Assembly: GCA_002749535.1 (NCBI GenBank)
Contig: MZZL01000405.1
Span: 124,001 to 188,000 of the forward strand
Reading direction: 5' to 3'
DNA: 64,000 nucleotides
Source of the DNA: Apophysomyces variabilis
Taxonomy: Eukaryota > Mucoromycota > Mucoromycetes > Mucorales > Mucoraceae
The translations under genes were made by a program, and so were the position numbers. This document shows, one piece after another, positions 1-11,737 of this stretch (position 1 is the first letter of the stretch; the number at the start of each line of letters is the position of its first letter). The notes under the pieces were generated by a model. That model was not told the origin of the DNA, did not search any database, and saw only the letters and a list, made by a program, of their open reading frames with translations.

Positions 1-2174
1 TGCCTTTCTTCTCACAGTTTCCTAGACGGTCTGATACCTTAGATACCTGTTACTTTGCCCTGATTCTCATGGAAGGGGTGTTGCTGTGCACTCCCTGATA
101 AGACACATGCTCCGTCAGGATTTCCTTAGGTTACACATCTTCCTAGAACCCTTTCCCTTACTGATAACATAACGATGTGGCTATAGTCAAGACAGCATGC
201 CATACCTTGAGTTTTCTTGACATTGTTCAATTGAGAAACCAAAAATACTTGTTAATGAAGTCCGGAAATTAAACAAGAGAGGGGAATGGCACAAGCCTGG
301 AACATTCGGATAGTGAAAACGGACATCAAACGATTTAGTTAGGTCACATCCGCATAAACAGGTAATATTCATTCAGATACCTTCTCTCGGTTAGTAAAAG
401 CTAGTGTAGTAGGAAATAAGGAGCTAGACTTGAGAGATATCAACCGGTTACCTCTGACTCAGAGGTAAAAAATGCAAAGGTTAGGCGGTTACTCTCTGTG
501 AATCTGGGTGTTATACAGAAAAGCTGGGTTTGATGCCTTGTGCCCATGAGATAATTTATGGTGGCGTTTCGATATTTTTATCTTGGATTCGGCAGTTATC
601 TGGTGTCTTCTTTTTCTTGACAGAGAAGTACACCACGTTGTGAGAAAATGATCATCAAAGGAACCTTTGGCATGCAAGATTCATACAACGTTTACAGGAA
701 GTCATCGGAAGAGGGATTAAGAAAGATTTGCGACTTTGGGAACAGCATTCTCCCAAAAGGAGTGAATTTCTTATTAGGAAAGGTCGATGCGTAACGGACC
801 CTTATCTCGATTTATGTTGCTTGAACAGAGAAAGAGAAAAAAACCTGCATAAGAATGTTCTGAAAGAGATTAGCTAGCGATATGAATTACCCTATTTGCA
901 TTTAATCAGCAGAAAACATAGCGAGATATGGTTGACATTAATAAGCCCTACTTCTTCATATCTATCGATGAGAAAATACGTCCAGGATGTTAACTGTAAA
1001 CTAGTCGTCCTATATGAGGCTAAGAGAGGATATAACTTATTAAGGTAAACACGTACCTATTCCCTTGTGGATCATTGAATTCTCGCTTTCTAAGCATTGA
1101 AGATCCCAGGTGCGCACGTGTGCGTATATGTTACACAAAGTACATTTTCCATTTTGCAAAGCCATAAATGCTATTTTATAGGATGCAGACCGTAACTGTT
1201 TATGGATACCTTGCCCATACGACCTAATCTTTGGTTTCCATTCTCACAAAAAGATGACCTGACGAACCTTACCTTTTCGTTCATAACTATGGGAATATCA
1301 CTCTGTTGCTTCTATTTTGCATTTTTGCCTTTTCTGTCCATCGAGGCTCGTGCGTTTTCGTTGCTATCTTTATTTGTTACCTTTCTATTTGTTTAGAATA
1401 TCTATGACAACGAAATATTGGGGGGGGGAATAGGACTCTAGATTTAGGTTACGAAATTTCACGTTTATCTTGTTTTCCTTTTTATTTCCGTTCAAGTAGT
1501 AGGAAAGGAAAAAGCAAAAACGGAATTTGTACAGTTTTTTATTATGATTAATTCGGTTATTCAAACCAAGAAAAGAAAAAAATAGATTCGTCTGTCCATT
1601 GGGAATCCGGGGATTCGACTGCTATCCTTTTTCGATGAATGGAATACAAAAAAGGATTGGATTCCGGGGCGGAGCGTCAGGTTGGATGCTAAAAATGTGC
1701 GAGTCGAGCTCAAAAAGATTCAAAGGAAAATTGCCCGTTTAGGCAAAATGGCAGATTGAGAAAGAATTCCCGGCGTGTCAAGAACTCAAAGCCACTTACA
1801 TTGAAAGACCACAGCAGCCCATTTTGGGAAAATTCGTGCGTTTCCATATCATCTGGGCTCCCACGTTGTCATACCAAGAAAGAAGCTTCCATCCATTCAA
1901 TGTAAATAAACCTATTATTTCATCAGATAAATACGCTTTGGAAACAAAGGACAAAAAATACCCAATAGCCAAATATGGGGAAATGTTATGGTCCGACTAT
2001 TCTTTGTACTATGTTTACAGTCAACCTCTTTATAGAATGATGTTGATTCTGTTACCCTTCTGAAGTAAAGTAAAACATAAGAAAGAAGATAAAAATGCAA
2101 ATGGGAGTTTTTATTCTTCCTGTAACGATAATTCAATCAGATCCTTTTAGTCATATCACTTCCTTGAGCTCAAG
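1..2174. other. No gene recognised; AT-rich intergenic
   Basis: Only short open frames occur and none resembles a known family or shows coherent splice structure. The last few hundred bases presumably hold the promoter of the proline-rich gene that starts at 2175. No tRNA-like fold was noticed. Confidence 0.6.
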
Positions 2175-2708
2175 ATGGAGAACAATCAGCTACACTATTT
2201 TCAGCACTTATTGTCACCTTATTTACAACATTCGGCTGTGCAAACGGTGGGGGAAAGTCCATCTCCTCCTTTACAACAGCCTCCTCCGCCACCTTACACG
2301 AACTCCGCAGCAGCAGTAGCAGCCAAAAAGCATGTCAAGCTAGAGGCCGGACCTCCGAATTTCTGGAGTCCTCGACAGCCACAAAGGAAAGGATGGTGGA
2401 AACGTAAGAAACAAGTAAAACAGCCATCCAATGCATTAGAACAAGAAAAGCCTTCCACAATACCGCCAACACCATCTCCCTCTGCAGCCATAGTACCCGC
2501 ATCTCCAGCCTCTTCCCAATCACATATGCCATGGACACCAGGGTCGACACCCATCCCACAAGGCGGATTCTTTTATTACTGTCCACCTCCTCCAGCATCC
2601 ATTCCACCTGCTTATACACAAGTGGATCCAGCTCAACAACAGCAGAGACCTATTCAAACGGTTTCTAATCCTAGAGAAATTACAAGAGATCGATGTATCA
2701 TTATGTAA
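2175..2708 (+). CDS. Proline-rich protein with C-terminal CaaX box (CIIM)
   Basis: Uninterrupted frame of 177 residues with no recognised domain. The N-terminal third is Gln/Pro-rich (PPPPP near residue 38). A basic Trp-containing patch follows (KGWWKRKKQ, about residues 72-80), then a Pro/Ser/Ala-rich stretch, and the chain ends RDRCIIM. A terminal Cys-aliphatic-aliphatic-Met is a classic CaaX box, and Met at the last position favours farnesylation, so the protein is probably lipid-anchored to a membrane. Its downstream neighbour, 220 bases away on the same strand, is also proline-rich and ends CVIM, which suggests a tandem pair. Polyproline tracts could bind SH3, WW or EVH1 domains. That role is inference, and the biological function is unknown. 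An upstream spliced start cannot be excluded. Confidence 0.72.
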   Translation: MENNQLHYFQHLLSPYLQHSAVQTVGESPSPPLQQPPPPPYTNSAAAVAAKKHVKLEAGPPNFWSPRQPQRKGWWKRKKQVKQPSNALEQEKPSTIPPTPSPSAAIVPASPASSQSHMPWTPGSTPIPQGGFFYYCPPPPASIPPAYTQVDPAQQQQRPIQTVSNPREITRDRCIIM

Positions 2709-2928
2709 AAACAAAAAATTTACTTTTTCTCTTTCCTGATGAGCAAAAAGATACATTAGTATTGCTAGTATCATTTCGTGTCATATATGCTCAATCTGGA
2801 AAATTGTTTTTCTTTTTTCCTATTACACACATACATGACATAAGAAATAAAAATTTTATTTCCTTTTTCCTTTTCACTTTCTTTTTATTCTGTGTTTTTA
2901 CTTTTCACGTCCATCCGGGAGAAACACA

Positions 2929-3165
2929 ATGACAGCAGTACCCAATTCCGTGGTCTTTAATATCTTTTCTCCACCTATGGAAGGATGCCCACCAGTACAT
3001 CATCCACAAGCACCGCCTCCTCCTCCTCCTCCTCCTCCTCCTGCTCCACCAGCCCATTGTCATGAACCGCCTACCCTTGTTCAAGGACCTCCCACTTGGT
3101 TTCGACCACGACAAATAGCTCCAAAAGGCAAACCAGTTCAGCCAGATCAGTGTGTCATTATGTAA
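2929..3165 (+). CDS. Small polyproline protein with C-terminal CaaX box (CVIM)
   Basis: Frame of 78 residues: a short hydrophobic N-terminus, a Cys/His-containing segment, an uninterrupted run of about ten prolines (around residues 30-40), a Trp-containing patch (PTWF) and the terminal CVIM. As with the gene upstream, the CaaX box predicts farnesylation and membrane attachment. Fungal lipopeptide pheromone precursors also end in CaaX, but they are usually shorter and not proline-dominated, so that is only a weak alternative. The proline run is encoded by CCT repeats and may vary in length between strains. The 3' end lies only about 90 bases from the convergent ALDH7 stop codon. Confidence 0.68.
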   Translation: MTAVPNSVVFNIFSPPMEGCPPVHHPQAPPPPPPPPPPAPPAHCHEPPTLVQGPPTWFRPRQIAPKGKPVQPDQCVIM

Positions 3166-3256
3166 TAATTTATTCCATCCCATTGATTTATTAATTTCAT
3201 CATCATCGTAACCATCATATCCAAACTGATAAAGCATCTATCATTTTTTGACATGC

Positions 3257-5283
3257 TTATGCAAAATGGATGCCTTGAGCCAGTGGCAGGGCGCCAGAGT
3301 AATTAATGGTACTAAGAAAGAAAGTTCAAAGAGGAAAAAGAGTTCAGTTGCCTTGCAACTTTCTTTGTTGCTAATTTACCAGGTGCCACGGCGACAGTAT
3401 TGTTTCCAACTATCGCTGCCACTTTCTCTTCCCCCTCCTGTCTCTTTTTCTCCACCAAAAGCACCTCCTATTTCTGCGCCACTTGTAGGGATGTTGACAT
3501 TGATGATGCCACAATCCGATCCTGCAGGGCCAATCCATCTAAAGATGGAAGCTGGATCTCTTGTGAAAATGGCACTGGATAGACCTTGGGACACTTGATT
3601 ATGGATGGCGATGGCCTCATCCAATGTCTAAAATAGAAGCCCAAACAGAACATTGGGAAAGGTTCAGCGCAATTCATCCCATTATCATACTTGCCTTAAA
3701 AGTCATGGTATGAAGGACAGGAACAAAGGATTCGCATTGGACCACGTCCATTTCTGGACGTACTTTGGTCAACGTAGGGGCAACAAAGTTCCCATCCTTG
3801 AGTGGTCCTTCCTTCAGAACACGTCCTCCGGTCAGGATCTCGCCTCCTTGGTTTTTCACGTCCTGGATCAATTGTTCATAGGTTCTGACCGCTTGCTTTG
3901 TATGGAGAGGCCCACACAGGACCTGAGGTGTCAGTGGATCTCCAACCTTGACTTGTTCATAGGCTTTGATCAGACGGCTTAACAACGTGTCACTGATCTG
4001 TTCATGCACCAGCAGCCGTCGGGTGGTCGTACAGCGTTGGCCTGCGGTGCCAACGGCTGAGAAAAGAATGGCACGTTCAGCCAGCGCCAAGTCAGCGTCC
4101 TCCATCACAAGGATGGCATTGTTCCCTCCCAATTCGAGTATCTTTTTTCCGAAACGGCGTTGAACCGCCAAGCCAACCTGCCAACCGACACGTGTGGATC
4201 CGGTAAAGGACAGCAGATGGGTCCGGGCATCCTCTGCCAGGGCTTGGCCTATGGCTGACCCTCCTGTGACCAAGGACGACAAGGCAGGTGGCAGTTGATG
4301 TTCTTTCCATACTTTTTCCATCAATCGTGTCAGTGCAATGGAACACAAGGGGGTGCTAGGAGATGGTTTCCAAAGAACGCCATTCCCGGTCACCAAGGCG
4401 ATGGCACTATTCCATCCATAAACAGCCACTACAGCATATAAAAGAAAAAGGAAAAAAAAAGTTATCCTATGAGATAAAAAAGTTAAGGAAGGCGGGGCTG
4501 GATCCCTGTTTTTTTTCCTCTTGTTTGCTTATACCGGTGTGTGTACATTTTTCTTTGTATTAAACTTAATATTTCAAGATTTCTTTACCTGGAAAATTGA
4601 AGGCACTAATGACGCCTACTGTGCCCACTGGATTCCAAGTTTCTAGCATAACATGGCCCGGTCTTTCAGAGGGAATGATGGAACCTTGAGGCATACGAGA
4701 TAATCCCACAGCATATTCTAAAATATCCACCACTTCTTGAACTTCGCCTATGCCTTCTGGCAATATTTTCCCCATTTCCAAGGCCACGAGTTTGCCTAGT
4801 GGCTCTAAATGATGAACCAGTGTATTTCGCATGGAAAGCAGCACTTGGCCACGGGCAGGGCCTGGCATCTTTTTTTTTTTTGTTTTTGTTTACTTCAGGT
4901 GTGCATACGTTGCCTTTTTTTTTTTCGCTTATTACCTCACTCCATATTTTCTGGGCTTCTCTCACTCGATCTAACGCTGTACTCAGGTCTTCTGGCGACC
5001 CCTGCACATGTATTATTTATATTTGACATGGAAGTTATATCTTAAAAGAAAAAAGGGCAAGTTCATTTACCGAAATCACTTCAGCAATGACCTCATTATT
5101 GACTGGGTTCAGTGAGGGGATCACTGGTCCGGATCCTTTCCAGGTCCCATCAAAGACACCTTTATTCTGTGTCTTAGTGATGCCAAGTATTTCAAACGTC
5201 TCTTGATGTTTCTCAAAAGTGGAAAGTCTTCGTCCACTCTGTCTTATTTGACAAGCAATGCTCCGACTTATGCTGGAAAACAT
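3257..5283 (-). CDS. ALDH7 family aldehyde dehydrogenase (antiquitin-like)
   Basis: NAD-dependent aldehyde dehydrogenase of the ALDH7A1/antiquitin type; in animals this enzyme oxidises alpha-aminoadipic semialdehyde in lysine breakdown, and the substrate here is inferred. Six exons restore 531 residues: 5283-5071, 5001-4936, 4868-4589, 4428-3695, 3627-3380, 3311-3257. Visible landmarks are [19 protein letters not shown], the ELGGNN glutamate motif, the catalytic cysteine in GQRCTTTRR, and the family C-terminus [12 protein letters not shown] followed by LPLAQGI. The chosen start gives a basic, Ser/Arg-rich leader that could target mitochondria. A start 33 bases upstream is also open. The intron 3694-3628 begins GCAAGT (a GC donor). 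The exon-3 acceptor follows an A-rich rather than pyrimidine-rich tract. The gene is convergent with the CaaX gene pair. Confidence 0.93.
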
Positions 5284-5344
5284 AATTTCAACAAGGAAAG
5301 GAAAAGATTCAAGCAAAGAAAAGCAAAAAAATTGCCATCTATCT

Positions 5345-5351
5345 CTTTATA
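5345..5351 (-). promoter_or_regulatory. Candidate TATA box of the ALDH7 gene
   Basis: TATAAAG on the minus strand lies about 60 bases upstream of the chosen ATG (5283). Position and sequence suit a core promoter, but this is a motif match only. Confidence 0.35.
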
Positions 5352-5547
5352 ACATCCTTTTTATTTGACGTCATGTCAATCAGTTTTTCTTTCTTTTAAG
5401 CGCCCCAAATGAAACACGGATACTGCATCCCTTGCCGACTTTCAGGTTCCGCTCGCATAATCATAAACACAGGGAAAGAAACAGAGACAGAGAGAAGAAA
5501 AAAAAAATAGAGATAAGGCTTACAAAGAGCCAGCATCACATACACAT

Positions 5548-6032
5548 TTACACCTCATCTGCTGTCAGGATGCCCCGTTCAACCAATTTGTTTACATCCG
5601 GTCTTTCATGGATCTTGTGCGTTAGGATATCTTGAAGCCGACTTCTTTCCAGTGCAACTTGCGATGATTGTAGTGAAGGTGCCACTTTGGAATCTGAACA
5701 ACCGGAGAAATCAATAACACAAACAGAAATAACATAATCTTTTATTTCAAATTTTACCTTTGAGAATGTTATGCTCCACTAGTTCTTCCCGCGATGGACG
5801 GTGATCAATCTTGTGGCGGAGTTTGTCCTCTAGTTGGCGTTTGTTTAATTCATTTCGCTGTTGCTGAATAGCAGGAGCGATCTTGGGATCTTTACATTTT
5901 AGAGAAATTTAGCGAATAGGTCAGAAAAGTGCTTTTAAAAAATAACCAGGATTATTTGTTGTTTTTACCAGTTAGAATATTCTTGGCCACCAGTTCTTGG
6001 ACATCGGGCCGATGGGATAAAAAGCTATCCAT
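5548..6032 (-). CDS. Small protein made of three RPEL repeats
   Basis: Three consecutive exons each carry one RPEL repeat (about 25 residues; consensus with RP followed by an E/D-L-V..NIL ending): SHRPDVQELVAKNIL, DHRPSREELVEHNIL and HERPDVNKLVERGIL. Exons 5889-5758 and 5693-5548 are certain and their phases match (phase 1 in and out). The first exon ends at 5969. Its start is less sure: the ATG at 6032 opens MDSFLSHRP directly before repeat 1, but the frame is open a little further upstream and may join a 5' exon across an intron. RPEL repeats bind monomeric G-actin in animal MRTF and Phactr proteins. Here there is no DNA-binding or phosphatase-binding domain, only the repeats, giving about 110 residues. 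A fungal role is unknown; actin binding is inference. Confidence 0.82.
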
Positions 6033-6463
6033 ATCGATACGTTTGGGAGGACTAACGGCTATTTTAAAAACCAAGAAAATGAGAGATCGGAAACCTTATA
6101 CATTTGTACTCTCCGGAAGAGCAGAAATGACACCTACTCATATTTTGATCACAGCGAATAAGAAAATAAAGAGATAAGGAAAAGCAAGGAGAGAGGGTAA
6201 GGGAAAGAGAGAGAGAGAAAAGAGAAAGAGAAAGAGATCGCGGGTTGAGTGTTAAGAGCCTCTCTTTATTTTTGTTTCTTTCCTGTGACCAAAACCTGAG
6301 ATTATTGGATAGCAACAGTTTGTGTGTGTATATGTGTATGTGTGTGCGTGTGTCACACCTGCATCCCGTCCTTAATGAAGGATCGCAATACAAGTCACGC
6401 TAAACCTCTGCTTTCTTCGCCTTTATTCCTAGACAAAGAAGTAACAAACCTTCGTCCTTTCTT

Positions 6464-7728
6464 ATGGCAGACAGGAAACTTCCTCTGCCAGCAAGTACGC
6501 CATTTGCCCATGTCGATCGTGTCATCACCTTTGCCATTGCACGTTATACATTGCTTACTCTTGGTGCTGTCTTCCTCAACAAAATCCTCACCACCGCGTC
6601 CGAATTCAAGTTTCCTTACCCCTTATTTGTAGCCTGGTTTCAACTCGTCGTCATAGCTATCCTGTTACATGCATGGAAAAAGTACAGGACATCTTTTTTC
6701 TTTTCTTTTTCTTTGTTCCGTGGAGCCCGTCGCCCAAGTCTCTTTGGTCTCACTAAACCTTCGAATACGTGGATCAAAACCCTCCCCTTAGCGGCCATCT
6801 ATGTTGGTTTACTGATACTGCAACCCTTGTTTCTTAAACACGTCGAGGCCATAGCATATGCACGTTTCCATGCATTGGTGATACCCTTCAGTTTCATCTT
6901 ATCTCGGACATGGCTGCATGCCGACACACCTTCCGAAACAAAAATGGCCGCTGTGATCCATGTGGCGGGTTTCTGGTTTTCTTCCTCTGCCTACAATATG
7001 GGTTTGTCCATACAAGGTTTGATCTATGGGCTGAGTTGGGTTTTTCTCTCCGCATTACAAGGCATCTATATCAAGAAGACATTGGCCCTTTTGCAGGATG
7101 ACGTTGGGTAAAAACTCCGATACTTTCCAATTTTGGGGAAGAAAACTAAGGCGAAGTGTCCCTTTTTTCCCTAGAACGTTGGTACGACACGTCGTGATGT
7201 TAGCTATCCTATTCCTCTCGCCTTTCGTACTGATTTCTGGTGAAATAAGCGATATGCGACGGTCGATTTGGTTTCTAGATGATCTTGGCCTTTGGATTCA
7301 GTTGGTAAGAAAAAGAAAAGAGAAACAGAGAAGACGCTTAGTATACCCTGGGCTAAATGGATCCTTGTAGACTGTCTCTGCAGTAGTGTCTTTTGGTGTT
7401 TATATATCCGCTGTTGTTTTGGTCAAGTACACTTCGCCATTAACCCTTGCTTTTTCAGCAACCACAAAAGTACCGCCGTATGCCTTTTCCATATAGAATG
7501 TACTGATATCAGAAATGTAGACTTGTCTGCAAGCCATGCTAGCAGTTACTCTCTTTCGAAATCCTATCTCCGTCATGGTAATTATCGTATTGGCTCTTAG
7601 ATGCATTGAAAAGGATGACCATTGAATTTTTTTGGTAGGATATCATGGGCATGGGTATAGCTCTCGGAGGATCAAGCTATTATGCTTTTGCAAGATCCAC
7701 CGGTCATAGACATGGCCATTCAGGATAA
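6464..7728 (+). CDS. Nucleotide-sugar transporter, SLC35C1-like (probable GDP-fucose transporter)
   Basis: Multispanning Golgi or ER-type antiporter of the drug/metabolite transporter superfamily. Five exons (6464-7107, 7175-7304, 7371-7469, 7521-7577, 7639-7728) give 339 residues, close to the SLC35C length, with around ten hydrophobic segments. Family-like stretches are VFLNKIL near residue 40, the FVAW-Q segment, VKYTSPLTLAFSATTK in the second half and ALGGSSYYAFAR near the end. The order and wording follow GDP-fucose transporters (NKYL, FTSPLTHNVSGTAK, GGSSAYTW) better than UDP-sugar carriers. Substrate assignment remains inference. Mucoromycete cell walls contain fucose, which fits. A pyrimidine-rich stretch at 6690-6730 was read as coding because removing it breaks frame. 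The gene is divergent from the RPEL gene with about 430 bases between starts. Confidence 0.85.
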
Positions 7729-8971
7729 TGTCATATCGTAACCTTCCACTGACTGTTCAATTTATTATTACTTGTATTACGCTTAGTTTGTGCACACTAG
7801 TGTAGTTGCATGATCATTTCATCTATTTAGTTTTAAAATAACAACCATATCTTTATGTAGATATAGCCGAGAATTTAGATAGATAAAAATTTACGCATGG
7901 CCAAAACATTTTTATTAGAGTGGGATATGTGAAGTCTCTACCATGCGGAGGGATCGTTTTTGACAGATGCTTTTCTTGGTTTCCGGAAACCATGATCCCG
8001 TAGCATCATCATACGTTTCCGTGTCTAGCTGAATGAAAAGGTCATCTGCAGCGGACTTTTTGATATGCTATGCGATGTCTGTTCGGGAACTGTACTGCAT
8101 CAGAGAAAAAAAGGATACGAGCGCCATTGTTTGTCCACCCTTTGGAATACTGTAAATACGATAAACGATGAATGATGAAAATCGACATCATACGGCTATC
8201 TTTTGACAATACAACAGTACCATGTTTCTTTGATCCTGCGCTTATATCAAGAAGACTTGCTCCGTCACAAACATGCATCCTCAAACGATGAATTATTACA
8301 TCATCTATACATATCCCAAACTGTCTAAATAGAGAGAAAAGAAAATTGTTCACTTTCCTTTTTCTTTTTAAATGAGGTGCTATTATTCCGTTGTTCCGCC
8401 TGCAGTGCTTATCGGAGGGATACTTTTGTATTTAGAAGTTCCTTCATGCTTGGATTGGCTTTCTTACTGTAGTTTATGTTTCGGACAGTGCAGCACATGA
8501 GCTAATAGATGCGTGGGGCTTGCGAAGTTATGCTCTATTTTAACCTAGTCTAACCTCTTCTAACCATAATATCGTCTTTCCTTTTATTTTGCATCACCAT
8601 TAGTCCCACATCCGAGACGAAGAGGTAAGAAGAAAGAAAACGAAACCAAGACACCTTACACAGATTAAAGTTTTCAATATACTTCTTCTTTTTATTGAAT
8701 TATTTAGCAATACAAAGTTTTTGGCTGAAATAAACTTCATATTATGAGAGAAAATACTGCATTAGCTTCTCGGGACATGCAGCTTCTAACGTGCTTAATT
8801 CTAATTTCTTTTTCTCACGTTCGCCGTTTCAACATAATTGCAGAACTTGATTCTAAGGGAAAAGCTCATCAAAGCGAAAGAGATAGACATGGTACATATA
8901 ACCAACTACTATTGAAAGAAAAAGATATATATGGTTGCTTCATAGTTTTAGTTGTGATACAGATGACTTTC
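7729..8971. other. No gene recognised between convergent genes
   Basis: Contains a 103-residue minus-strand frame (8042-8353) with no family resemblance or splice context. AT-rich sequence presumably includes the 3' untranslated ends of both flanking genes. Confidence 0.5.
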
Positions 8972-11737
8972 TTATACGACACTATCAATTGCATTTGAAC
9001 TAGCCATTCCATCCATCATTTTGCCGGATGCATGGATAGGTGCATCCATGAAAACGTTCGTGATCAAGTCTCTCACATTATTAAGGAATTTTCCTGCTTC
9101 GTCATCACAGAGATACAAATGAGATTGCAAAGAATCCAGCAGTTTCTCAAGACGTGTTTGAATACCGAACTGCAACCGCATGTCTATCTTGCTACAGAAC
9201 AGTGAACAAGAATATCAATGGCTTTACTTATTCAAGTTTTAAGTATACTTACTGCTCATAGTTTTTGAACTCTTCAACAAGTTCTTTGAAGCGCTCCATC
9301 ACTTCTGGGGATACTTGCGATTCGTTATGACATATTTTTCGACGACATGCATAAGGAAGACCTAAGTACCGAAAATAATAAGCAACACGAGTGGATAGTA
9401 ATACATTGGCAGGACGCCCATGCTATGATATCTACACTTACGGTAGGATTGTGTGGAATTCCAACGGTTACTGATATGTAAATATTGCACTTTTGATTGA
9501 TTATTGTTCACAATCTCAGGGTCATAAGGTGTCACAATAATTCCGATAAAGGGCTCATCGCCCGTTCGTTCATCGCGAAATAAAGTCTACTAGGCACATA
9601 AGAACTTGTACAGTACCGGTTTGCCTTGACAAATGACATGTGTGCATGTGCCCCCCCTTTTTTTTTTACCTGATATAATGTCTGGTTCTCAATATCACGT
9701 ACACTAGGGTGAGGTTCAAATGTAGGATGGGAGTGGTACCATCCGACGACAGTATAACCCTTTTGAGCAAAAATTTCTCTTGCTTTCATTTCTGATTCAG
9801 GGTCCATTTCGCACTACATAAATATACAAAGCGAAAAAAAACATCCGATAAGTCACTTACTCGTAAGGAAAACAAGTATATTCTTGAATTAAATTCATTT
9901 TTTCTTCCTTTCCTTTTACTTGCCTGAGTGCCAGTGCTGATACTTCGGCAAGGAAAGACACACTGAACTATCAAAGTCTTGACATGATTGATTTCTGCAA
10001 AAGTGCCTCCTAACAAGCCAATGATTTCTGTATAGGCCAAATGCGCGTGGAAATCCATCACAAGCTAAAGCAAGCAAAAGGTGAATACATTCAGCTATGT
10101 TTGACTCCATGTCAAATTTTTGTTACCAAGGCATCACTTTGGATTTCCACCATGAATGGTGCTGGGTATTCGTCGTTGTAGTAAGCTAATGGTACCAGTC
10201 GAAACGGGTCGTAATCACCGCTACCCATCCCATCATGATCATAATAATGTTGTGGCCGTTTAATCACACGTTTGGGTCGAGAAACGCCGTCTAGAAAGTC
10301 AAATGTCTCACATAAGCATTTTGTTCCATTTCTTCTGCTTTGTGCTTTGTTCCACTTGATAATGATACCTACCTCCTGATTGCAGTACTTGTCCTGAGAA
10401 GCCCCTATGGGAAAAGCACGTTAATGGTTCATTGCATCGCATTAACTCAATAGTTACCAGAAACTCAATTCTTTTTGGAGTTTTCTCTTACGAGAGCTAT
10501 TCGTACAGGGTTTAAAAGGAAAAAAAAGGATGAGATCAAACTGGGACACACGGTTGTTCTTTTGTTTACGGTGATCTGTCTTTTACCCGTTGCTATAAGA
10601 GGATGTCAGATCATCCGTCATAGATTCATCGTCCGACGCGCTAACATAGTCGTAGACTTTACGTGGCGCCCTTCTTGTTGGACGAGGTGTGCTTGGGGCA
10701 ACGCAATTCACATTGATCGCTCCGATGCTTTCAAGGTAGGCATGAACACGTCCTATGGCATTGACATCGCCACAGTTACGGAGACCTCGTCGGGCACCGG
10801 TCTTTGTGAGGTATTCTGGCCGGCAGTTTTCCCAGCATTCCAATATATAATTGCGAATTTTCATATAGCGTTCAGGTGTCTTGGCAGGCTTGTTGCAAAA
10901 CCATTCTGGATTCCTTCTTTTCTCTTCGGCAGACACAGTGTCTTTGTCAATGACCTTGAGAAAGAATAAGTTTTTTAAATTTTTGAACAAATTGTCATCC
11001 CATTGTTTACCTTTTCGGGAGACTTTGTTTGTGCGTTGTTTCCGTTGGCGACTTCCTGCTCCTTGTTTGTTTCCATTGTCAACACAGCTGCCTGTGTCTC
11101 GCTTGTTGTCGTGTTGTTCGCGTTCTGTATTTGAGATGTTGAAAGTGTCAGCGTGATTTCCTGCTGTGAGGATTCGTTGGGCTCCATCGTCATCGGTTGG
11201 GCAAGATGGTCGGGTTCTGTTTTCGTACCAGGAAGTCGGGCATTGTGATCAATCTAGACAAGTCCGGGCACTAAGGCCTTGCGTTTCTATTTTCTTTATT
11301 TTTTTTTTTTTTACAGTACCTTGGCCGTAGCCAACCAGTGCCTTGCATGGTTTTTGCATTGAAGTGCATTCCGAGTTTTGACATGCTCAGCAATGATTTT
11401 CCAACTACCATATCCATATAGGTCCTTTTTTTTTCTCCGTTATAGATGAGATGAAGCAGAAGGAGGCAGATTTACCAAAGCTGAGCGAAGAAGATCATCT
11501 TCTTCTTCGGTCCAACGCGTATTATGCGATGGAAGGGTCGCAGATGAGGTGCGAGCTAAGAAATCATGATGATTTGATTGTTCTGAATATATACAAGATT
11601 GCTTTCTTGCCTTCTTTTTTTTCTATCTTGGCTTCATCTTCTGTTGTCAGAGTTTGATCTTCCACGCCAATGGAGTCAATGGCGTCGTAATACGCCTCAT
11701 CATAAAACATTTGTTCCATAAACGATCCTTCATCCAT
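8972..11737 (-). CDS. SANT-SWIRM-MPN+ histone H2A deubiquitinase (MYSM1-like)
   Basis: JAMM-type zinc metalloprotease expected to remove ubiquitin from histone H2A. The domain order seen matches animal MYSM1/2A-DUB. An acidic N-terminus (ATG at 11737) is followed by a SANT/Myb domain ([11 protein letters not shown] before 11476, then [12 protein letters not shown] and [11 protein letters not shown] in exon 11424-11320), a linker exon (11253-11011), a SWIRM domain (10954-10587; [22 protein letters not shown], then [14 protein letters not shown]) and an MPN domain. The MPN core includes TEIIGLLGG and the intact JAMM signature [14 protein letters not shown] (H-x-H-x7-S-x2-D), so it should be catalytically active. 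The C-terminal exon ends DSVV at 8972. At least ten exons are present; the boundary joining the first exon to the SANT exon was not resolved. A SANT domain without the rest would suggest other chromatin factors, but the three-domain order is diagnostic. Confidence 0.88.

Noticed and set aside
6064..6393. Minus-strand frame upstream of the RPEL gene
   Set aside because: Simple Leu/Ser sequence from a GA-rich tract and no ATG start; not a credible RPEL N-terminus.
8042..8353. 103-residue minus-strand frame
   Set aside because: No family resemblance, no splice or promoter context; probably chance.
10475..10969. 164-residue plus-strand frame
   Set aside because: Antisense shadow of the SWIRM-domain exon of the deubiquitinase.
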